Under the pieces are notes generated by a model that was not told the origin of the DNA, did no database searches, and was given only the letters and a program-made list of their open reading frames with translations. Shown here piece after piece: positions 18,998-27,910 of a DNA stretch of 64,000 bases. The translations under genes were made by a program, and so were the position numbers. The stretch is from Pseudomonas poae. GTDB taxonomy: Bacteria > Pseudomonadota > Gammaproteobacteria > Pseudomonadales > Pseudomonadaceae. Position 1 is the first letter of the stretch, and every line of letters starts with the position of its first letter. The stretch spans positions 4,159,001 to 4,223,000 of the forward strand of contig CP110972.1 of assembly GCA_028869255.1 (NCBI GenBank). Direction: 5' to 3'.

Positions 18998-19690
18998 TTA
19001 GAGTGGCGGCAACCGCCACTCAATCGGCGTCTCGCCACTCTGTTCCAGAAACTTGTTGGTGCGGCTGAAATGCCCGCAACCCAAAAACCCGCGATACGCC
19101 GACAACGGCGACGGGTGCACCGACGTCAGCACCAGGTGCTTGGTCGCATCAATCAGCTTCTGCTTGCCCTGCGCATGGGCGCCCCACAGCAGAAACACCA
19201 GGTGCGGCTGATGTTCGCTGACCACTTCGATAATCCGATCAGTAAAAAACTGCCAGCCCTTGCCCGCATGGGCGTTGGCGTTGGCGCGTTCCACGGTCAT
19301 GGTGGTGTTGAGCATGAGCACGCCCTGGTCGGCCCAGCTTTGCAGGTAGCCGTGGTTGGGAATGTCGATGTTCAGGTCGCGTTTGAGCTCTTTATAAATA
19401 TTGACCAGCGACGGTGGCGCCGGCACGCCCGGTTGTACCGAGAAGCACAGGCCATGGGCCTGACCGGGGCCGTGGTAGGGGTCCTGGCCGAGGATAACCA
19501 CCTTGACCTTGTCCAGCGGCGTCGAGTTGAGGGCATTGAAAATCAGCGGGCCGGGCGGGTAGATCTCTTTGCCGGCGGCATGTTCCTGGCGCAGGAACTC
19601 GCGCAACTGGGCCATGTAGGGCTGCTCGAACTCATCCCGCAGGGCATGTTTCCAGCTGGGTTCGAGTTTGATACGGTCGCCTTCGGTCAT
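18998..19690 (-). CDS. ung: Uracil-DNA glycosylase, family 1
   Basis: A 230-residue DNA-repair enzyme that removes uracil from DNA. The water-activating motif [14 protein letters not shown] (catalytic Asp70) and the DNA-loop motif [11 protein letters not shown] (near 193) are intact, as is the uracil-binding FLLWGAHAQ segment. Length is normal for bacterial Ung. It stands alone, convergent with the tct operon. Confidence 0.97.
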   Translation of the reverse strand: MTEGDRIKLEPSWKHALRDEFEQPYMAQLREFLRQEHAAGKEIYPPGPLIFNALNSTPLDKVKVVILGQDPYHGPGQAHGLCFSVQPGVPAPPSLVNIYKELKRDLNIDIPNHGYLQSWADQGVLMLNTTMTVERANANAHAGKGWQFFTDRIIEVVSEHQPHLVFLLWGAHAQGKQKLIDATKHLVLTSVHPSPLSAYRGFLGCGHFSRTNKFLEQSGETPIEWRLPPL

Positions 19691-19826
19691 AGTTGAAATG
19701 TCTTGTGGAAAAGAATGAGGCGAACCCTAGGAAAGCCGACCCCGCTTGTCAATTGATCTGACACACCATCGGCACTTTCCCACGAAGCGATCATACTCAT
19801 CCTTCACTTTCTCGATTGAGGTCATG

Positions 19827-20939
19827 ATGAACCTGCACTTCGAAGAGCTGACCGGCAGCGACGGTGCCCGCATCGGTATCGCCAGCCTGGACGCTGAAAA
19901 GTCCCTCAATGCCCTCTCCTTGCCGATGATCCTGGCCCTGGACGACCGCCTGGATGCCTGGGCCAAGGACCCGAATATCGTCTGCGTGCTGCTGCGCGGC
20001 AACGGGCCCAAAGCCTTTTGCGCCGGTGGCGAGGTGCGCAGCCTGGCGCTGGCCTGCCGTGAAGCGCCAGGTGAAGTACCGGCCCTGGCCGCACAGTTCT
20101 TTGCGGCGGAATATCGCCTCGACTACCGCCTGCACACCTACCCCAAACCGCTGATCTGCTGGGGCCATGGCTATGTGCTGGGCGGTGGCATGGGCCTGCT
20201 GCAGAGCGCGGCGGTGCGCATCGTTACGCCGAGCAGCCGCCTGGCGATGCCCGAGATCAGCATCGGCCTGTACCCTGACGTGGGCGCCAGTTGGTTTCTG
20301 TCGCGCCTGCCGGGCAAGCTCGGCCTGTTCCTTGGCCTCACCGGCGCACACATCAACGGCCGTGACGCCCTGGACCTGGGCCTGGCCGACCGTTTCCTGC
20401 GTGACGATCAACAGGACGAACTGATCGATGGCCTGCTGCAGTTGAACTGGCAGGAACAAACACCGATGCAACTCAACAGCCTGCTTAAAGCGCTGGCCCA
20501 GGAAGCCGTCGACCAACAACCCGAAGCCCAGTGGCTGCCGCGCCGGGCGCAGATCGACGAATGGCTCGACGTGGGCGACGTGCGGTGTGCCTGGCGGGCC
20601 TTGAGCCCGCTGCGTGAGCACGCCGACCCACTGTTCAACCGCGCCGGCAAGACCCTGAGCGAAGGGTGCCCACTGACCGCGCACCTGGTGTGGGAACAGA
20701 TCCAGCGGGCCCGCCACTTGTCCCTGGCCCAGGTGTTTCAGATGGAATACACCCTGAGCCTCAATTGCTGCCGGCACCCGGAATTCAGTGAAGGGGTGCG
20801 CGCACGGTTGATCGACAAGGACCAGAAGCCCCACTGGCATTGGCCGGACATCAATACAGTGCCAGAGGCAGTGGTGCAGGCGCATTTCCGCAAGGCGTGG
20901 GAAGGCCGCCATCCATTGGCGGATTTATCGGATTACTGA
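19827..20939 (+). CDS. Enoyl-CoA hydratase/isomerase-family protein, 3-hydroxyisobutyryl-CoA hydrolase type
   Basis: A 370-residue crotonase-fold enzyme. The oxyanion-hole segments are present: KAFCAGGEVRSL (near 62-74) and GHGYVLGGGMGL (near 113-124), followed by MPEISIGLYPDVGASWFL. The long C-terminal part (about 200-370) is typical of the ECH_2 subgroup, which includes 3-hydroxyisobutyryl-CoA hydrolase of valine breakdown. No valine genes adjoin, so the substrate is open. A second ATG lies directly upstream (19824); a GAGG box serves either. Confidence 0.85.
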   Translation: MNLHFEELTGSDGARIGIASLDAEKSLNALSLPMILALDDRLDAWAKDPNIVCVLLRGNGPKAFCAGGEVRSLALACREAPGEVPALAAQFFAAEYRLDYRLHTYPKPLICWGHGYVLGGGMGLLQSAAVRIVTPSSRLAMPEISIGLYPDVGASWFLSRLPGKLGLFLGLTGAHINGRDALDLGLADRFLRDDQQDELIDGLLQLNWQEQTPMQLNSLLKALAQEAVDQQPEAQWLPRRAQIDEWLDVGDVRCAWRALSPLREHADPLFNRAGKTLSEGCPLTAHLVWEQIQRARHLSLAQVFQMEYTLSLNCCRHPEFSEGVRARLIDKDQKPHWHWPDINTVPEAVVQAHFRKAWEGRHPLADLSDY

Positions 20940-20953
20940 TTAGTTTGCGCCCA

Positions 20954-20979
20954 CAAAAAACGGCGCTTCCTGCGCCGTT
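20954..20979 (-). terminator. Rho-independent terminator of the Tyr/Gly-rich lipoprotein gene
   Basis: On the minus strand AACGGCGC-AGGAA-GCGCCGTT is followed by a run of T, about 16 bases after the stop codon at 20995. Confidence 0.85.
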
Positions 20980-20994
20980 GGCATTCAAGGCCGT

Positions 20995-21366
20995 TTAACG
21001 GTGACCGCCGTGACCACCGCCATGGTCTCCACCACGACCATGCCCGCCATTGCGTCCACCCCCATGATCGCCCCAGCCCTGGTTCGGGTAAGGACGATAA
21101 CCCGCCCTCGGCCCGGACGGGTAGTAGCGCGGCGCCGGCTGGTAATAGCGTGGTGCCGAGTAGTAACGCGGTGGCGGTGCGTAGTAACGCGGCGCGGAAT
21201 AGTACCCCTGGCGGTATTGATACGCCGTGCCACCGCCGTAGTAATACACCGGCGCCGGTGAGGTGTAGACCTCGGAACGGTAGTAGCTCTGGCCTCCACC
21301 GTAGTAGGGCACGCAAGCAGAAAGGGTTAGAGCGAGTAAAGCGCTGAGCAGCAGTCGTCGATACAT
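20995..21366 (-). CDS. Small Tyr/Gly-rich lipoprotein
   Basis: A 123-residue predicted lipoprotein. A type II signal peptide ends in the lipobox LTLSAC (cysteine near residue 17). The mature part is low-complexity: repeated PRYY / APRYY units and a Gly-His-rich tail (GGHGRGGDHGGGHGGHR). The start at 21366 has an AGGAGG box upstream. Similar YXP-repeat lipoproteins are common and uncharacterised in Pseudomonas. The His-rich end might bind metal, but that is a guess. Confidence 0.75.
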   Translation of the reverse strand: MYRRLLLSALLALTLSACVPYYGGGQSYYRSEVYTSPAPVYYYGGGTAYQYRQGYYSAPRYYAPPPRYYSAPRYYQPAPRYYPSGPRAGYRPYPNQGWGDHGGGRNGGHGRGGDHGGGHGGHR

Positions 21367-21684
21367 GGCGGCCTCCTGGACCGCGGAAGAGCACCTCCAG
21401 CGACGCGGGAGGGCGGCACTCAGTTTTTTGCTGAATGACACAGTATCGGACATCGAAAACCGAATCTGGTGCGTACCGGTAACAACTTGATACATGAATG
21501 CATGGGTTCCGATACACCGTCGCCAACCCGCCCCAGCACAGGGTTTTCGCGCCAAAAGGCTTTATCGATTCAGTAAATATACCTGGGTTGCAACTATCTC
21601 GGTTACGATGATGTCATTAAGACATCACGTAAGGCCAGGGAGGCTCTAGCGTGAGACCTTAGCCACTCTTGCCGGATTCGACCC
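21367..21684 (+). promoter_or_regulatory. Intergenic region with palindrome upstream of the chemoreceptor
   Basis: A 318-base gap between divergent genes. A perfect palindrome TGATGTC-ATTAA-GACATCA lies at 21609-21627, about 58 bases before the chemoreceptor start. It has no T-run, so it looks like an operator rather than a terminator. The binding protein is unknown. Confidence 0.45.
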
Positions 21685-23307
21685 ATGAAAATCTCTACCA
21701 AGCTGCTGCTTTCATTCCTACTGTGTGCGCTGGTGACCCTCGGGGTCGGCCTGCTAGGCATCAAAGGCGTGGTTCGGTTGGCCAACGCACTGGAACTGAC
21801 GTTCTCCAACAACTTGGTGTCCGTCAGCAATACGGCCGCCACCCTCAATGGCCTGGTTGCGCACAACCGCGGCCTGTATCGACTGCTGGATGCCAGCAAA
21901 GGCGACGTCACCGCACAAGACCGCGACCGCGTGCGCCAGGACATCGCCAACGAACTCAAGCGCGCCCAGACGGCCTACGCCACCTACCGCGCCACCCCGC
22001 TGGAAGACGACGAACGGGCGGCCGGCGACAAGCTCGACCAGCTCTGGCCCAACTACATCAGCAACTCCGAACGCGTTATCGCACTGCTTGATGGCGGCCA
22101 GCAAGAGCAAGCGCGCACTCAGCTCAACAGCACCAACAATGAACTGTTCCGCCAGGCACGCGAGCTGATCCGCGTGATGATCGAGTCCAATAACCGCCAG
22201 ATCCAGGAAGGCGCCGTTGCCGCCGATGAGCTGCGCGGCAGCGCGCTGACGTGGATGATCGCCGGTATTGTGCTGGCCTTCATCATCGCGATCATCATCG
22301 GCGTTCTGATCACCCGCCTGATCACCCGCCCCATCGCCCAGGCGGTCGAGAGCGCACAGCGGATTGCCAAGGGCGACCTGACCCAGGCCATCGTCACCGA
22401 GCGCACCGACGAAGCCGGGCAACTGCTGATGGCGCTGTCGGATATGCAGGGCGGCCTGAAAAGCACACTGGTGGAAATCGCCAATGCCTCCGACCAGCTC
22501 GCCTCGGCCGCCGAAGAACTGAGCGCGGTGACCGATGAAAGCACCCGCGGCCTGACCCGCCAGAACGACGAAATCCAACAAGCCGCCACCGCCGTCAACC
22601 AGATGACAGCGGCGGTAGACGAAGTCGCCAGCAACGCCGTGTCCACCTCGGAAGCGTCCCGCCAGGCCACCACCGAAGCCGAAGACGGCCGCCAGCAAGT
22701 TGAACAGGCGGTGTCCGGCATGTCGTCGATGGTGGTTGAGATCAACGATTCGACCCAGTCGGTCGCAGACCTCGCCAACCAGGTGCGCGAGATCGGCAAA
22801 GTGATCGATGTGATTCGCGGTATCGCCGACCAGACCAACCTGCTGGCCCTCAACGCGGCCATCGAAGCCGCCCGCGCCGGTGAGCAAGGTCGCGGCTTTG
22901 CGGTGGTGGCCGATGAGGTGCGGGCGCTGGCACATCGCACCCAGACCTCGACGGTGGATATCGAGAAGATGATTGGCGAAGTGCAAGTCGGCGCCGACGA
23001 TGCGGTGGCGGCCATGAACAAAAGCCTGACCTGGGCCAACAACACCCAGACCCTGGCGCAGAACGCCGGTGAAGCGCTGCAGCGCATCACCAGCAGTGTG
23101 GCGAAGATCAACGAGCGCAACCTGGTGATCGCCTCCGCGTCCGAGGAACAAGCCCAGGTGGCCCGCGAAGTGGACCGCAACCTGCTCAATATCCAGGACC
23201 TGTCGACCCAGACCGCCGCCGGCGCCCACCAGACCAACGCCTCCAGCCAGGACCTCTCACGCCTGGCCACCTCGTTCAATGTGCTGGTCAGCAAGTTCCA
23301 GCTGTAA
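21685..23307 (+). CDS. Methyl-accepting chemotaxis protein with 4HB-type sensor domain
   Basis: A 540-residue transmembrane chemoreceptor. Helix one lies at about 8-30, a helical periplasmic sensor (four-helix-bundle type) at about 35-185, and helix two at about 188-212. A HAMP domain and the cytoplasmic signalling hairpin follow, with the highly conserved tip [20 protein letters not shown]. It steers flagellar rotation through CheA/CheW. The ligand cannot be read from the sequence. Downstream lies the guanidine cluster; a functional link is only a possibility. Confidence 0.95.
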   Translation: MKISTKLLLSFLLCALVTLGVGLLGIKGVVRLANALELTFSNNLVSVSNTAATLNGLVAHNRGLYRLLDASKGDVTAQDRDRVRQDIANELKRAQTAYATYRATPLEDDERAAGDKLDQLWPNYISNSERVIALLDGGQQEQARTQLNSTNNELFRQARELIRVMIESNNRQIQEGAVAADELRGSALTWMIAGIVLAFIIAIIIGVLITRLITRPIAQAVESAQRIAKGDLTQAIVTERTDEAGQLLMALSDMQGGLKSTLVEIANASDQLASAAEELSAVTDESTRGLTRQNDEIQQAATAVNQMTAAVDEVASNAVSTSEASRQATTEAEDGRQQVEQAVSGMSSMVVEINDSTQSVADLANQVREIGKVIDVIRGIADQTNLLALNAAIEAARAGEQGRGFAVVADEVRALAHRTQTSTVDIEKMIGEVQVGADDAVAAMNKSLTWANNTQTLAQNAGEALQRITSSVAKINERNLVIASASEEQAQVAREVDRNLLNIQDLSTQTAAGAHQTNASSQDLSRLATSFNVLVSKFQL

Positions 23308-23483
23308 CCGCCTCATTGCAGTGCGCCGGCGCACCCGCTTGGCGCACCCCCTCCCCGCCTCCCCCTCCGTTACGCAGAGCCCGCCTGAAAAGCCGGGCCT
23401 CTACGCCACTTGGCACGACTCTCGCTTTGCCTCACACGTGCAGGATTCATCACAGGTTCGCGGCACCACAATTTGCAATGGCC

Positions 23484-23580
23484 GACTAGGGTTCCGGCTC
23501 GCATCACGCGAGTGGCTGGTCCGAGAGTTGGCGACCTCCAGTTGAGGTTACACGGCGGGATAAAAGCCCGGGAGACAGCC
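23484..23580 (+). ncRNA. Guanidine-I (ykkC-type) riboswitch
   Basis: The aptamer's conserved blocks occur in order: CTAGGGTTCCG (from 23486), CTGGTCCGAGAG, TTACACGGCG and GGATAAAAGCCCGGGAGA (ending about 23576). These are the hallmark ykkC/guanidine-I sequences, and two small hairpins (CTCGC...GCGAG; CCTC...GAGG) separate them. It lies about 55 bases upstream of the transporter start. In this class guanidine binding turns expression on. Confidence 0.92.
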
Positions 23581-23635
23581 ACCGTTTACGGTGCCGCGTT
23601 GCTCCTGCTCGCCCACGATCAACTGGAGAAGCCCA

Positions 23636-24703
23636 ATGCCCTCAATCCGTTTACCCGCCTTGCTCGCCGCCGCATTTGCCGCCGTGCTGAGCTTCTCGGC
23701 CCAAGCCGCCCCTAAAGACCACTTCAGCGTGTGCTGGACGATTTATGCCGGCTGGATGCCGTGGGAGTACGCCGGCAGCCAGGGCATCCTCGACAAGTGG
23801 GCCAAAAAATACGGGATCACCATCGACATGGTGCAGCTCAATGACTATGTCGAATCCATCAACCAGTACACCGCCGGCCAGTTCGACGGCTGCACCATGA
23901 CCAACATGGACGCGCTGACCATCCCCGCCGCCGGTGGCGTGGACAGCACCGCGCTGGTGGTCAGCGACTTCTCCAACGGCAACGATGGCGTGGTGATCAA
24001 GGGCAGCGGCAAGACCGTGGCCGACCTCAAGGGCATGAACGTCAACCTGGTGGAGCTCTCGGTGTCCCACTACCTGCTGGCCCGTGCACTGGAGTCGGCC
24101 GACCTCACTGAAAAAGACCTGAAAGTGGTCAACACCTCCGACGCCGACATCGCCGCCGCCTTCAACACCGACCAGGTGCAGGCCGTGACCACCTGGAACC
24201 CGATGCTCTCCGAGATCAAGGCCAAACCGGGGGTTAGCGAAGTGTTCGACTCCAGCAAAGTGCCCGGCGAAATCATGGACATGATGGTGGTCAACACCCA
24301 GACCCTCAAAGACAACCCCAAGCTCGGCAAAGCGCTCACAGGTGCCTGGTTTGAAGTGGTCGCGCTGATGAACGCCAAGGGCGCCGCCAGCACCGAAGCC
24401 CTGGAGCATATGGCCAAGGCGTCCGGCACCGACCTCAAGGGTTTCCAGTCGCAACTGGACACCACCAAGCTGTTCGCCACGCCCAAGGAAGCCCTCGCCT
24501 TCGCCACCAGCGCGCAGTTGCCGGCCACCATGCGCAAGGTCGCCGAGTTCTCGTTTGAACACGGCCTGCTCGGCGAAGGCGCCAAGGACACCAGCGCCGT
24601 GGGCATGAGCTTCGCCAATGGCGTGACCAGCGGCGACACCGCCAACCTCAAGCTGCATTTCGACCCCAGCTACGTGCAGATGGCCGCCGACGGCAAGCTG
24701 TAA
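23636..24703 (+). CDS. Guanidine/urea-type ABC transporter substrate-binding protein
   Basis: A 355-residue periplasmic protein with a signal peptide (residues 1-23, ending SFSAQAAPK). The body is an NMT1/SsuA-type type II binding fold (VCWTIYAGWMPWEYA start; QFDGCTMTNMDAL). It is usually annotated as a putative urea transporter component. The guanidine-I riboswitch directly upstream points instead to guanidine or a related compound. I chose the ATG at 23636, which is preceded by TGGAG. It is followed after 12 bases by the permease. Confidence 0.88.
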   Translation: MPSIRLPALLAAAFAAVLSFSAQAAPKDHFSVCWTIYAGWMPWEYAGSQGILDKWAKKYGITIDMVQLNDYVESINQYTAGQFDGCTMTNMDALTIPAAGGVDSTALVVSDFSNGNDGVVIKGSGKTVADLKGMNVNLVELSVSHYLLARALESADLTEKDLKVVNTSDADIAAAFNTDQVQAVTTWNPMLSEIKAKPGVSEVFDSSKVPGEIMDMMVVNTQTLKDNPKLGKALTGAWFEVVALMNAKGAASTEALEHMAKASGTDLKGFQSQLDTTKLFATPKEALAFATSAQLPATMRKVAEFSFEHGLLGEGAKDTSAVGMSFANGVTSGDTANLKLHFDPSYVQMAADGKL

Positions 24704-24715
24704 GAGGACCCGGCC

Positions 24716-25530
24716 ATGCGCCTGATCAACCGTCACCCGGAACGCTCCAGCCGTCTGTTATTGGTGATCCTGCCGTTCGCCCTGCTGCTGTTCGCCTACT
24801 TTGTAGGCTCGGCCGAGCGCCTGGCAGAAAATCCCAACGACAAGCTGCTGCCCAGCGCCGTGCAAATGGGCGACGCCATAAAGCGCCTGGCGTTCAGCGC
24901 CGACACCCGCACCGGCGAGTACGTGCTGTGGCAAGACAGCGCGTCGAGCCTGCGCCGCCTGGCCATCGGTTTGGGGATAAGCGCCCTGGCCGGCCTGTGC
25001 CTGGGCATCGCCGCCGGCACCTTGCCGCTGTTTGGCGCGCCGTTGTCGCCACTGTTGACGGTGTTGTCGATGGTGCCGCCACTGGCGATCCTGCCGATTC
25101 TGTTCATCGTGTTCGGGCTGGGGAATTGTCCAAGGTGATGCTGATCGTGATCGGCATCACCCCGGCCCTGGCGCGAGACCTGGAACAGCGTGCGCGGGAA
25201 ATTCCCGTCGAGCTGCTGGTGAAGGCACAGACTCTCGGCGCCTCCACCTGGACCCTGATGCTGCGCGTGGTGCTCCCGCAATTGCTGCCGCGCCTGCTGA
25301 TCTCGCTGCGGCTGATGCTCGGCTCGGCGTGGTTGTTTCTGATCGCCGCCGAAGCCATCGCCTCGACTGACGGCCTGGGCTACCGGATTTTCCTGGTGCG
25401 CCGCTACCTGGCGATGGACGTGATTTTGCCCTACGTGGTGTGGATCACCCTGCTCGCCTGGCTGATGGACTGGGGCCTCAAGACCCTGACCCGGCGCGCG
25501 TTCCCTTGGTATGAAGGAGCGCGGGCATGA
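24716..25530 (+). pseudogene. Guanidine/urea-type ABC transporter permease, frameshifted
   Basis: Two frames together give one complete permease of about 271 residues. The first (24716-25138) covers the N-terminal helix and the first membrane segments. The second continues to 25530 with the EAA loop (GASTWTLMLRVVLPQLLPRL near 180-200) and the last helices. The break is at a four-G run (25120-25123): one more G restores the reading GLGELSKV. The stop overlaps the ATPase start (ATGA). This could be a real recent mutation or a homopolymer sequencing error. Confidence 0.85.
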
Positions 25531-26291
25531 GCTTTATCAGCGTCAACAATGTGTGGCAGCGCTATGGCGACCAGGTGGTGCTCGAAGGCCTCAACCTGCA
25601 CGTGGCCGAAGGTGAGTTCTGCACGCTGGTCGGTACCTCCGGTTGCGGCAAATCCACCTTCCTGCGCCTGCTGCTGGGCCAGGAAACCGCGAGCAAGGGC
25701 CAGATCCTGCTTGACGGCCAGCCCCTGGCCGCCGAGCCGGATGCCAGCCGTGGCGTAGTGTTCCAGCGCTACTCGGTGTTCGCGCATTTGACTGTGCTGG
25801 ATAACGTCGCCCTCGGCCTTGAACTGCCGCGCTCGCCGCTGCTGGGCCGGCTGTTCGGCAAGGCCAAACAGGCTGCTCGCGAACAGGCCGCCGCGCTACT
25901 GCACAAGGTCGGCCTCGGCCACGCCCTGGACAAGTACCCCGCACAACTCTCCGGCGGTATGCAACAGCGCCTGGCCATCGCCCAGGCCCTGATCATGAAG
26001 CCCCGCGTATTGCTGCTGGACGAACCCTTCGGCGCCCTCGACCCGGGCATTCGCAAAGACATGCACCAACTGCTGCTGGAGCTGTGGCGCGAAACCCGGC
26101 TGACGGTGTTCATGGTCACCCACGACCTCAGCGAAGGCTTCAGCCTCGGCACGCGCCTGCTGGTGTTCGACAAGGTCCGCGTCGACCCCCACGCCCCCGG
26201 TGCCTACGGCGCCCGCATCACCTACGACATCCCTTTGAACAGCGAGCGTCGCAAGGTGCTCGCCGCCGAACTTGGAGCCACTTCCAAATGA
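25527..26291 (+). CDS. Guanidine/urea-type ABC transporter ATP-binding protein
   Basis: A 254-residue ABC ATPase of the SsuB/TauB type. Walker A is GTSGCGKST (near 37-45), the signature LSGGMQQR near 144-151, Walker B VLLLDEPFGALDP near 165-177 and the switch histidine in MVTHDLSE near 201. It starts four bases inside the permease gene and ends overlapping the next gene by four bases, so the three are coupled. It powers uptake with the neighbouring binding protein and permease. Confidence 0.93.
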   Translation: MSFISVNNVWQRYGDQVVLEGLNLHVAEGEFCTLVGTSGCGKSTFLRLLLGQETASKGQILLDGQPLAAEPDASRGVVFQRYSVFAHLTVLDNVALGLELPRSPLLGRLFGKAKQAAREQAAALLHKVGLGHALDKYPAQLSGGMQQRLAIAQALIMKPRVLLLDEPFGALDPGIRKDMHQLLLELWRETRLTVFMVTHDLSEGFSLGTRLLVFDKVRVDPHAPGAYGARITYDIPLNSERRKVLAAELGATSK

Positions 26292-27013
26292 CCGATTCGA
26301 CCCCACTGTTCCCCCCGTTCGCCGAGGAAATACTGCCCGGCGGCGGCCATCGTTCTTTCGTGCTCAAGCGCGGCCAATTGCTGCGCCTCACCGACATTCG
26401 CGGCGGCGCCAATGTGAGCCTGACCCTGCTCAATGCCGATGAAAAAACCGAACGCCTGAACCTCCCCGACAGCCTCAAATGTCAACACACCGCCAAGCTC
26501 ACCAGTGGCCATTGCCTGTACTCGGACATGGGCCGCGTACTGGCCGCGATCACTACCGACACCTGCGGCTGGAGTGACAGCCTCGGCGGCGTCCTGAGCG
26601 CAGCCGAAGTGGCCGAGAAGTACGGCCAGGGCCGCTACCAGGAACTGCGCAACGGCTTCTTCCGCAACGGCACCGACAACCTGCTGGTGGAACTGGGCAA
26701 GTGGGGCCTGGGCCTCAGTGACCTGCTGATGACCCTCAACCTGTTCAGCAAAGTCAGCGTGGACGACGACGGTCAATTGCACTTTGTGCCGGGCAATTCC
26801 AAGGCTGGTGACTACATCGAACTCTACGCACCGATGGACACGCTCGTGGTGCTGACCGCCCTGCAACACCCCTTGGACCCAAACCCCGACTACGCCCCGC
26901 AGCCGCTGAAACTCAGCTGGATGAACGCCGACCCGAGCGTCGCCGAACACTGCCGCACCTCGCGCCCGGAAAACGAGCGCGGCTTTATCAACACCGATCG
27001 CCTGTTCGCCTGA
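26288..27013 (+). CDS. Carboxyguanidine deiminase subunit (urea-amidolyase-associated protein 1)
   Basis: A 241-residue protein of the DUF1989 family, classically called urea-amidolyase-associated protein 1. Conserved segments include [14 protein letters not shown] (near 39-52) and the metal-site-like [19 protein letters not shown] (near 79-97). In guanidine-degrading bacteria the two DUF1989 proteins form CgdAB, which deiminates carboxyguanidine to allophanate. It begins in an ATGA overlap with the ATPase and is followed by its partner. Confidence 0.87.
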   Translation: MTDSTPLFPPFAEEILPGGGHRSFVLKRGQLLRLTDIRGGANVSLTLLNADEKTERLNLPDSLKCQHTAKLTSGHCLYSDMGRVLAAITTDTCGWSDSLGGVLSAAEVAEKYGQGRYQELRNGFFRNGTDNLLVELGKWGLGLSDLLMTLNLFSKVSVDDDGQLHFVPGNSKAGDYIELYAPMDTLVVLTALQHPLDPNPDYAPQPLKLSWMNADPSVAEHCRTSRPENERGFINTDRLFA

Positions 27014-27023
27014 GGAGCTGCCA

Positions 27024-27653
27024 ATGTCTATCGCACTCAAACAACCCGATGCGGCCACCTACCGCGCCACTATTCCCGCGGGCGAGCCATGGCTGATGGA
27101 GGTCAAGGCCGGGCAGACCCTGCGCATCCTGGATCTGGAGGGCAACCAGGCGGTGGATACGCTGTTCTACAGCGCCAAAAACCCTCGCGAGCGTTATGAC
27201 GTACAGCGCACCCTGCGCCGGCAAAACCGTGTGTACCTGAGCACCGGCAGCGTGCTGTATTCCAACCTCGGCCAGCCGATGCTGACCATCGTCGACGACA
27301 CCTGCGGGCGCCACGACACGCTCGGCGGCGCCTGTGCACAAGAGAGCAACACCGTGCGCTACGCCCTGGAAAAACGCTACATGCACAGCTGCCGCGACAA
27401 CTACCTGCGCGCCTGTGCCCACGACGGGCGGCTGGGGAAAGGCGACATCGGCCCGAACATCAATTTCTTCATGAATGTGCCGGTCACGGCCGACGGCGGG
27501 CTGACGTTTGAAGACGGCATTTCCGCCCCCGGCAAGTACGTCGACCTGCGTGCGGAAATGGACGTGATCGTGCTGATCTCCAACTGCCCGCAACTGAACA
27601 ACCCGTGCAATGGCTACAACCCCACCCCGGCGCAGGTGCTGGTATGGAACTGA
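27024..27653 (+). CDS. Carboxyguanidine deiminase subunit (urea-amidolyase-associated protein 2)
   Basis: A 209-residue DUF1989 paralogue of the preceding gene. Shared features are the early [14 protein letters not shown] segment and a conserved [18 protein letters not shown] stretch near 90-107 with likely metal ligands, then NFFMNVPV near 150. Together the two subunits should convert carboxyguanidine made by the downstream carboxylase. It ends about 257 bases before the carboxylase; a REP-like hairpin lies between. Confidence 0.87.
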   Translation: MSIALKQPDAATYRATIPAGEPWLMEVKAGQTLRILDLEGNQAVDTLFYSAKNPRERYDVQRTLRRQNRVYLSTGSVLYSNLGQPMLTIVDDTCGRHDTLGGACAQESNTVRYALEKRYMHSCRDNYLRACAHDGRLGKGDIGPNINFFMNVPVTADGGLTFEDGISAPGKYVDLRAEMDVIVLISNCPQLNNPCNGYNPTPAQVLVWN

Positions 27654-27730
27654 AGCTAAAGCGCCTGCGCCAATGGCTATTCACCCTATGCCAGGCCCGC
27701 GCCGGGCAGTGCCTTAAAAACAATGAAGCT

Positions 27731-27829
27731 CAACTGTGGGAGCTGGCTTGCCTGCGATAGCGGTGTATCAGCCTAGCAATGGGTTAACTGACCGACCGCC
27801 ATCGCGGGCAAGCCCGGCTCCCACAGTTG
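27731..27829. repeat. REP doublet (REPIN-like) hairpin
   Basis: Two inverted copies of a Pseudomonas REP-like unit face each other. The left arm begins CAACTGTGGGAGCTGGCTTG and the right arm ends with its near complement AAGCCCGGCTCCCACAGTTG, with about 30 bases between them. The unit (GTGGGAGC-GGCTTGCC-GCGAT) recurs at 33651. Confidence 0.82.
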
Positions 27830-27910
27830 ACCTCCACTGCTTTCGGAATTTGCGCTGCGGACGACCGCAGCGCCTACCCCACTTTGCGGGACGGCCCGCA
27901 GGGTTTTGCC

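Noticed and set aside
21754..23229. 491-codon frame opposite the chemoreceptor
   Set aside because: Shadow frame; the chemoreceptor has all domains.
27654..27910. Possible CRISPR or other repeat array
   Set aside because: Only a two-arm REP hairpin is present, with no regularly spaced direct repeats. No CRISPR array was seen in the window.
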